A model generated the notes under the pieces. It was not told the origin of the DNA. It was given only the letters and a program-made list of their open reading frames with translations, and searched no databases. Made by a program: the position numbers and the translations under genes. 64,000 bases of DNA from Thermoplasmatota archaeon (GTDB lineage Archaea; Thermoplasmatota; Thermoplasmata; Thermoplasmatales; Thermoplasmataceae), in NCBI GenBank assembly GCA_023381355.1, contig JAMCUL010000013.1, forward strand, positions 36,588 through 100,587, given 5' to 3'. Shown one piece after another: positions 62,854 to 64,000 of this stretch (positions are counted from its first letter, which is position 1; each line of letters opens with the position of its first letter).

Positions 62854-63221
62854 ATTCTGACGAGATATTATTTTGATAAATAACGTGAATCATGAGGATA
62901 TTGGGCAACCCACTAGTTGGAATCCCCGCATTATATTGAAAGCGGAAAGGCCAGGAAATAATGCAATCAAAATTGAGGTTGATATCAGAAAATTCAAGCA
63001 TGAAGTATGTTGTAGAACGGGAATCCTGTGATATTTGAGCAATGAATAGACCGGCTTAACTAGAATTGGCACTATCGAGTGTTCAGATAATTATCTGAAT
63101 ATGGCTACCATCTCACTCTTAATAAGCCCGCTTCCTGGCATCCATTCCCCTAAATATATTAGAAAAATTCAATCCCACTCCATGGAAACAACAATGAGCC
63201 AGTCTGCCAGCATAAAAAGGT
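62854..63221. other. Intergenic region before the last gene
   Basis: No supported gene. A 21-codon frame from ATG 63181 to TAA 63246 overlaps the end of the minus-strand gene and is too short to judge. Nothing else stands out. Confidence 0.3.
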
Positions 63222-63956
63222 TTATTGAACTGGTTGAGGTGGAATAACCTCAATCACGTCTGAAAAATTGATGAAAACCTTCCACTTTTCAAATCTTCTA
63301 ACCGCACCAAAAACAATTTTTGAAAAATCATGGAAGCTGCTTTTGGGAACCACAAAGGCAAAATTGAAGCTCTTTCCAACGAGTTTCTCAGGAGCACCAA
63401 GTATTGGAATCTCAAATCTGTCGGCCTCCTGGCTAAAATAATTTATGAGTTCATTTGTGAAGGTTGCCTCATATATGCGATCCTCAGCTGATACCACCTT
63501 TACGTCATCCCTCTTGCTCAGGAGGTTGTTTGCATCCTTGAAAAGTGCCCTCGTTTCAGAATCTCCAATCTTACGAATCTGCCTGTTCCACATGACTCCC
63601 ATTGAAAGAATTATCGGATCTTTTGTTATGCTGAGAAATTCCGGGGGAATTGATGCGGAAAGTTCAACATATTGCAGATCTACGGTCCTGGCAATGTTCC
63701 TGAAACTGTCCAGGAACCCGTTGGCATGACCAAGAAAATCTATCTGGAGATTACTCAGGTTTTCAGACATCTCTGTAATTATCTCTGTAAGTCCCTGCAG
63801 GTCAACCCTGTGAAACCTGAAAATATATTTCACCCTGTAACTCTTCAAGAAGATTGCATCCATTATGGTGGAATTCAAAGCCATGATTTTCTTGTGGAGC
63901 TGGAACATTTTCAATCCAGTTACGTCGATTTTATCCGAAAAATAATAATCCTTCAT
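63222..63956 (-). CDS. Unrecognised 244-residue protein
   Basis: A soluble alpha/beta protein with no membrane segment or known motif that I can recognise. It contains alternating strands and helices, such as VKYIFRFHRVDLQGL and NFAFVVPKSSFHDFSK, that could form two similar halves. The start ATG at 63956 overlaps a stop in the adjacent frame (ATGA), which suggests translation coupled to a gene beyond the window edge. Confidence 0.6.
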   Translation of the reverse strand: MKDYYFSDKIDVTGLKMFQLHKKIMALNSTIMDAIFLKSYRVKYIFRFHRVDLQGLTEIITEMSENLSNLQIDFLGHANGFLDSFRNIARTVDLQYVELSASIPPEFLSITKDPIILSMGVMWNRQIRKIGDSETRALFKDANNLLSKRDDVKVVSAEDRIYEATFTNELINYFSQEADRFEIPILGAPEKLVGKSFNFAFVVPKSSFHDFSKIVFGAVRRFEKWKVFINFSDVIEVIPPQPVQ

Positions 63957-64000
63957 ATTAACATTCTTGATTTCTTCTGAATTTTTCTGCCTCCTTCCAT
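63953..64000 (-). CDS. Possible C-terminal end of a gene running out of the window
   Basis: On the minus strand a frame enters from the right edge and ends with KIQKKSRMLI and TGA at 63955-63953, overlapping the next ATG as ATGA. Fifteen residues are too few to identify it; the overlap pattern is the only support. Confidence 0.35.
   Translation of the reverse strand: MEGGRKIQKKSRMLI

Noticed and set aside
62708..63001. Minus-strand frame of 97 codons at the end of the sedolisin gene
   Set aside because: Half lies antisense to the conserved repeat segment and it crosses the T-rich terminator.
63181..63246. Plus-strand 21-codon frame
   Set aside because: Too short to judge and it overlaps the end of the minus-strand gene.
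1..64000. CRISPR array or replication origin
   Set aside because: No regularly spaced repeats and no clustered origin-box repeats were found on reading through the window.

Overview
The window looks like a chromosomal segment from an acidophilic archaeon of the Thermoplasmatales type. The evidence is a tricorn-associated M1 aminopeptidase, a mevalonate-3-kinase (a marker of the Thermoplasma-type mevalonate route), a secreted acid sedolisin, a Rieske/cytochrome b/copper-protein cluster, an archaeal-type NAD+-free DNA ligase, TiaS, fibrillarin, aEF-1beta, archaeal ApgM and archaeal-style promoters. Many genes have a TATA-like box about 22-30 nt before the start codon and no room for a ribosome site (leaderless mRNAs), while internal operon genes overlap by ATGA, GTGA or TGATG. 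I cannot name the species.

Layout. 1-1046: tail of a GHMP kinase, then a Nudix hydrolase and a DUF1805 protein. 1416-8620: respiratory block with a geranylgeranyl-reductase-like flavoprotein, sulfide:quinone oxidoreductase, a copper-protein candidate, Rieske protein, cytochrome b and an unrecognised polytopic membrane protein. 8600-14493: tricorn factor aminopeptidase, tRNA-Gln(CTG), an SDR with an altered active site and an MFS transporter. 14806-19767: TauE/SafE exporter with its DUF1634 partner, a GltD-like flavoprotein, SerRS and a small membrane protein. 19774-22025: an AT-rich stretch carrying a membrane-anchored methyltransferase-like protein. 22026-31365: apgM-ahcY-arfC on the minus strand, and on the plus strand a tightly packed run Hel308-like helicase, Trm5, cis-prenyltransferase, TiaS, AK6/Fap7-like kinase and CDP-alcohol phosphatidyltransferase. 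31355-35859: phosphohexomutase, GT2 glycosyltransferase, aEF-1beta, zinc-ribbon protein, then a 94-residue protein coupled to fibrillarin. 36070-44719: alaS, an M50-like protein that has lost its metal-binding histidines, an ATP-NAD kinase-family protein, DUF2070 and chorismate synthase. 44810-48202: succinate dehydrogenase operon, including a 56-residue membrane protein.

The most interesting region is about 48.3-50.0 kb. It holds a degraded IS110-family insertion sequence. The noncoding DNA directly upstream of the transposase start can be folded into three consecutive stem-loops, two of them with large internal loops. That is the architecture described for IS110 bridge RNAs, so I propose a candidate archaeal bridge RNA (48480-48623). 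Downstream are two more strong hairpins and a secreted protein of unknown function.

52112-63956: CPA2-type antiporter, a methyltransferase, DNA ligase converging on an RGG-tailed single-stranded DNA-binding protein, a DsrE-like protein with a signal-less BtuF-like protein, mevalonate-3-kinase, divergent signal peptidase and Sec61-beta genes, a small winged-helix protein whose start codon is uncertain, a large secreted sedolisin with two duplicated C-terminal domains, and an unrecognised 244-residue protein at the right edge.

All functional calls come from reading the translated sequence and recalling family motifs. No database search was run.
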